Source of the DNA: an uncultured Roseibium sp.
Lineage (GTDB): Bacteria > Pseudomonadota > Alphaproteobacteria > Rhizobiales > Stappiaceae
Assembly (NCBI RefSeq): GCF_947499295.1
Contig: NZ_CANMNP010000002.1
Span: 186,001 to 250,000, forward strand
Direction: 5' to 3'
Length of the DNA: 64,000 nt
Part shown: positions 62,687-64,000 of the stretch, piece after piece
How positions within the stretch are numbered: the first letter of the stretch is position 1
How the letters are laid out: every line of letters starts with the position of its first letter
Made by a program: the position numbers and the translations under genes
Notes under the pieces: model-generated
The model's input: only the letters and a program-made list of their open reading frames with translations
What the model was told of the DNA's origin: nothing
Database searches by the model: none

Positions 62687-63538
62687 ATGTTTCCAAAACC
62701 CATCGAACATGCGCCGCCGGTGACAAGATACCTCTACAATCTGCTTTTACCTGTCTGCGTAATTGTCTGGTTGCTGCCTCTATTGGCTGTGTTTGTGACG
62801 TCTGTTCGCTCACAAGCCGATATCACGCGCGGCAACATTATGGGGTGGCCATCGGAGATCCAGATTTTTCAGAACTATGGTGCTGTCCTGACTGAGTCCG
62901 ATTTTGTCTCCCATTTCCTGAATACGATCAACATTACCGTACCAAGCGCGCTCTTGGCTGTCTGCATTGCCACCCTGGCGGGATACGCACTTGCAATCCA
63001 TCGGATCCGGATTGGCGCGACAGTGTTTTTGCTCTTTCTGGCCGGAAATTTTGTCCCGTTTCAAATCCTGCTGGTCCCGGTCCGCAATCTTGCTCTGGAG
63101 ACCGGGCTCTATGACACTGCGACCGGTCTGGTCTTGTTTCACGCCGCGTTTCAAACCGGATTTTGCACCTTGCTGGCACGCAATTTCATCAGGGAACTTC
63201 CGTTTGAGCTGATCGAGACCGCAAGGCTGGACGGCGTCGGCGAAAGGCAGATCTTTTTGCGTATTGTATTGCCGTTGATCAAGCCGGTCCTGGCCGCAAT
63301 GATGATCCTTGTTTTCACATTCGTCTGGAATGATTTTTTCTGGGCGACTTCACTCACCCAGAGCAATGATACGCGCCCGATAACAGCTGCAATACAGTCC
63401 TTGAATGGACAGTTCGTCAGTCGTCATCATCTGGTCTCCGCTGCCTCGCTCCTGGCTGCTTTGCCGCCGGTCATTTTGTTTTTTCTGATGCAAAAACACT
63501 TCACGGCCGGGCTCACACTCGGGGCGAGCAAGGGGTAG
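62687..63538 (+). CDS. Sugar-type ABC transporter permease (MalG-like)
   Basis: 283 residues; the ATG is 3 bases past the preceding stop with AGGCG close by. Six membrane helices, with the EAA loop ELIETARLDGVGERQIFLRI, and C-terminal FFLMQKHFTAGLTLGASKG typical of the MalG group. It forms the inner-membrane channel with the MalF-like permease. No ATPase or binding-protein gene follows before the window end at least to 63743, so either they lie elsewhere or the transporter borrows a shared ATPase. Confidence 0.9.
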   Translation: MFPKPIEHAPPVTRYLYNLLLPVCVIVWLLPLLAVFVTSVRSQADITRGNIMGWPSEIQIFQNYGAVLTESDFVSHFLNTINITVPSALLAVCIATLAGYALAIHRIRIGATVFLLFLAGNFVPFQILLVPVRNLALETGLYDTATGLVLFHAAFQTGFCTLLARNFIRELPFELIETARLDGVGERQIFLRIVLPLIKPVLAAMMILVFTFVWNDFFWATSLTQSNDTRPITAAIQSLNGQFVSRHHLVSAASLLAALPPVILFFLMQKHFTAGLTLGASKG

Positions 63539-63743
63539 CACTCGTGCCGCGTTGAGGTAGCCTGCGTTTTTCCAAATGTGCTCTCAACCTCTTTGGAGCG
63601 GGAGCGCTTTGACGACGTTGGTCTGTCAGCCTCGCACTGGACTGCAGATAATCCATTGCCTTCAATGCAGTCTCATGTGCCGCTCATGAACCTTGCCGAC
63701 GTCGAAAGCCGATGGAGAAGATCATCTACTCTCTAAAAGCATG

Positions 63744-64000
63744 TCAGAGACTAATGGCGGTTTCTTCCTTGCCGGTCTTGATGACCACCATTGTAAAGAA
63801 GCGGGCGACGTTGCTTTGGTCGCGAAACAGACGCTCGCACAGACGGTCATATTCCTCCATGTCCCGCAATCGAAGCATCAGGACGACATCGCTTGCACCC
63901 GTGACCGCATAAGCGTTGGAGACGGCTTCTTCTGCCGCCACGCTGTCCAGAAAGCGGCGCATATGCTGTTCGCCGTGCAGTTTCAGTTCAACGGTTACAA
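63744..64000 (-). CDS. Lrp/AsnC family regulator, C-terminal ligand-binding part (cut by window edge)
   Basis: The frame is open to the right edge; only the last 86 residues are seen (VTVELKLHGEQHMRRFLDSV and on). The RAM/AsnC effector domain is clear: AVTGASDVVLMLRLRDMEEY, then DRLCERLFRDQSNVARFFTM with a final VVIKTGKEETAISL, matching the GxxD-y-L pattern. These regulators sense amino acids and bind DNA as octamers; the HTH is outside the window. It is convergent with the ABC permease gene. Confidence 0.88.
   Translation of the reverse strand, partial: VTVELKLHGEQHMRRFLDSVAAEEAVSNAYAVTGASDVVLMLRLRDMEEYDRLCERLFRDQSNVARFFTMVVIKTGKEETAISL

Noticed and set aside
63539..63743. Operator or gene in the gap between the ABC permease and the AsnC gene
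   Set aside because: There is no clear inverted repeat, terminator or open frame of note.

Overview
The window looks like chromosomal DNA of an alphaproteobacterium of the order Hyphomicrobiales (Rhizobiales), probably a marine Stappiaceae member such as Roseibium/Labrenzia. This rests on a DUF2385/TIGR02301 protein (a Rhizobiales family), rhizobial-type FabI and DnaA sequences, the dispersed but ordered xseB-dxs-tlyA set, and moderately high GC throughout. The genus is an inference from recall, not a search result. I saw no rRNA, tRNA, insertion sequence, prophage, CRISPR array or integration scar. Gene density is high, and 59 protein genes can be supported, one of them too small for ordinary gene finding. 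Two are cut by the window edges: an agmatine-deiminase-like gene at the left and an Lrp/AsnC regulator at the right.

Layout. 1-9 kb: agmatine-deiminase-like protein, GNAT acetyltransferase, homocysteine methyltransferase family protein with a divergent TetR gene, a drug-type MFS transporter, a LysE exporter and several conserved hypotheticals (DUF2385, DUF3179), then NUDIX. 9-13 kb: SRAP/YedK protein, TPR-methyltransferase, a secreted SH3-caspase protein and a Glyoxalase_8-type protein. 13.5-16 kb: dnaA with a 1 kb AT-rich non-coding region upstream. 16-24 kb: FAD-linked 2-hydroxyacid dehydrogenase, fabI, histidine phosphatase, DUF3095 protein, a GGDEF/EAL protein with a degenerate GGDEF, and aroC. 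24-31 kb: TSUP permease with divergent LysR, dienelactone hydrolase, DHA2 MFS, alpha/beta hydrolase and patatin. 31-42 kb, all minus strand: an HTH-RibB-RibA-like fusion, two methyltransferases, a VOC protein, tlyA, a copper-delivery cassette (SCO, PCuAC, Cys/His-rich membrane protein, a 44-residue membrane protein), YcaD-type MFS and dxs. 42-47 kb: LuxR-type regulator, xseB, a histone-deacetylase-like amidohydrolase and a TsaC/Sua5 tRNA-modification gene. 47-50 kb: a plus-strand acyl-CoA dehydrogenase, enoyl-CoA hydratase and SDR run behind a perfect 18-bp palindrome. 50-64 kb: ankyrin protein, MscS channel, a Na+/H+ antiporter with a cNMP-binding domain, EamA exporter, malate synthase G, an Ada-like CxxC protein, TetR, a secreted esterase and two sugar-type ABC permeases.

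The clearest functional groupings are copper delivery to cytochrome oxidase (36.5-38.3 kb), acyl-CoA breakdown (46.8-50.3 kb) and uptake plus hydrolysis (60.9-63.5 kb). The less expected items are the HTH-fused RibB, a stand-alone terminator with a competing hairpin at 42.1 kb suggesting a small RNA, the structured non-coding region at 45.2-45.6 kb, a DnaA with a changed box VII, and the palindromic operator at 46.67 kb. No wholly new multi-gene system is obvious.
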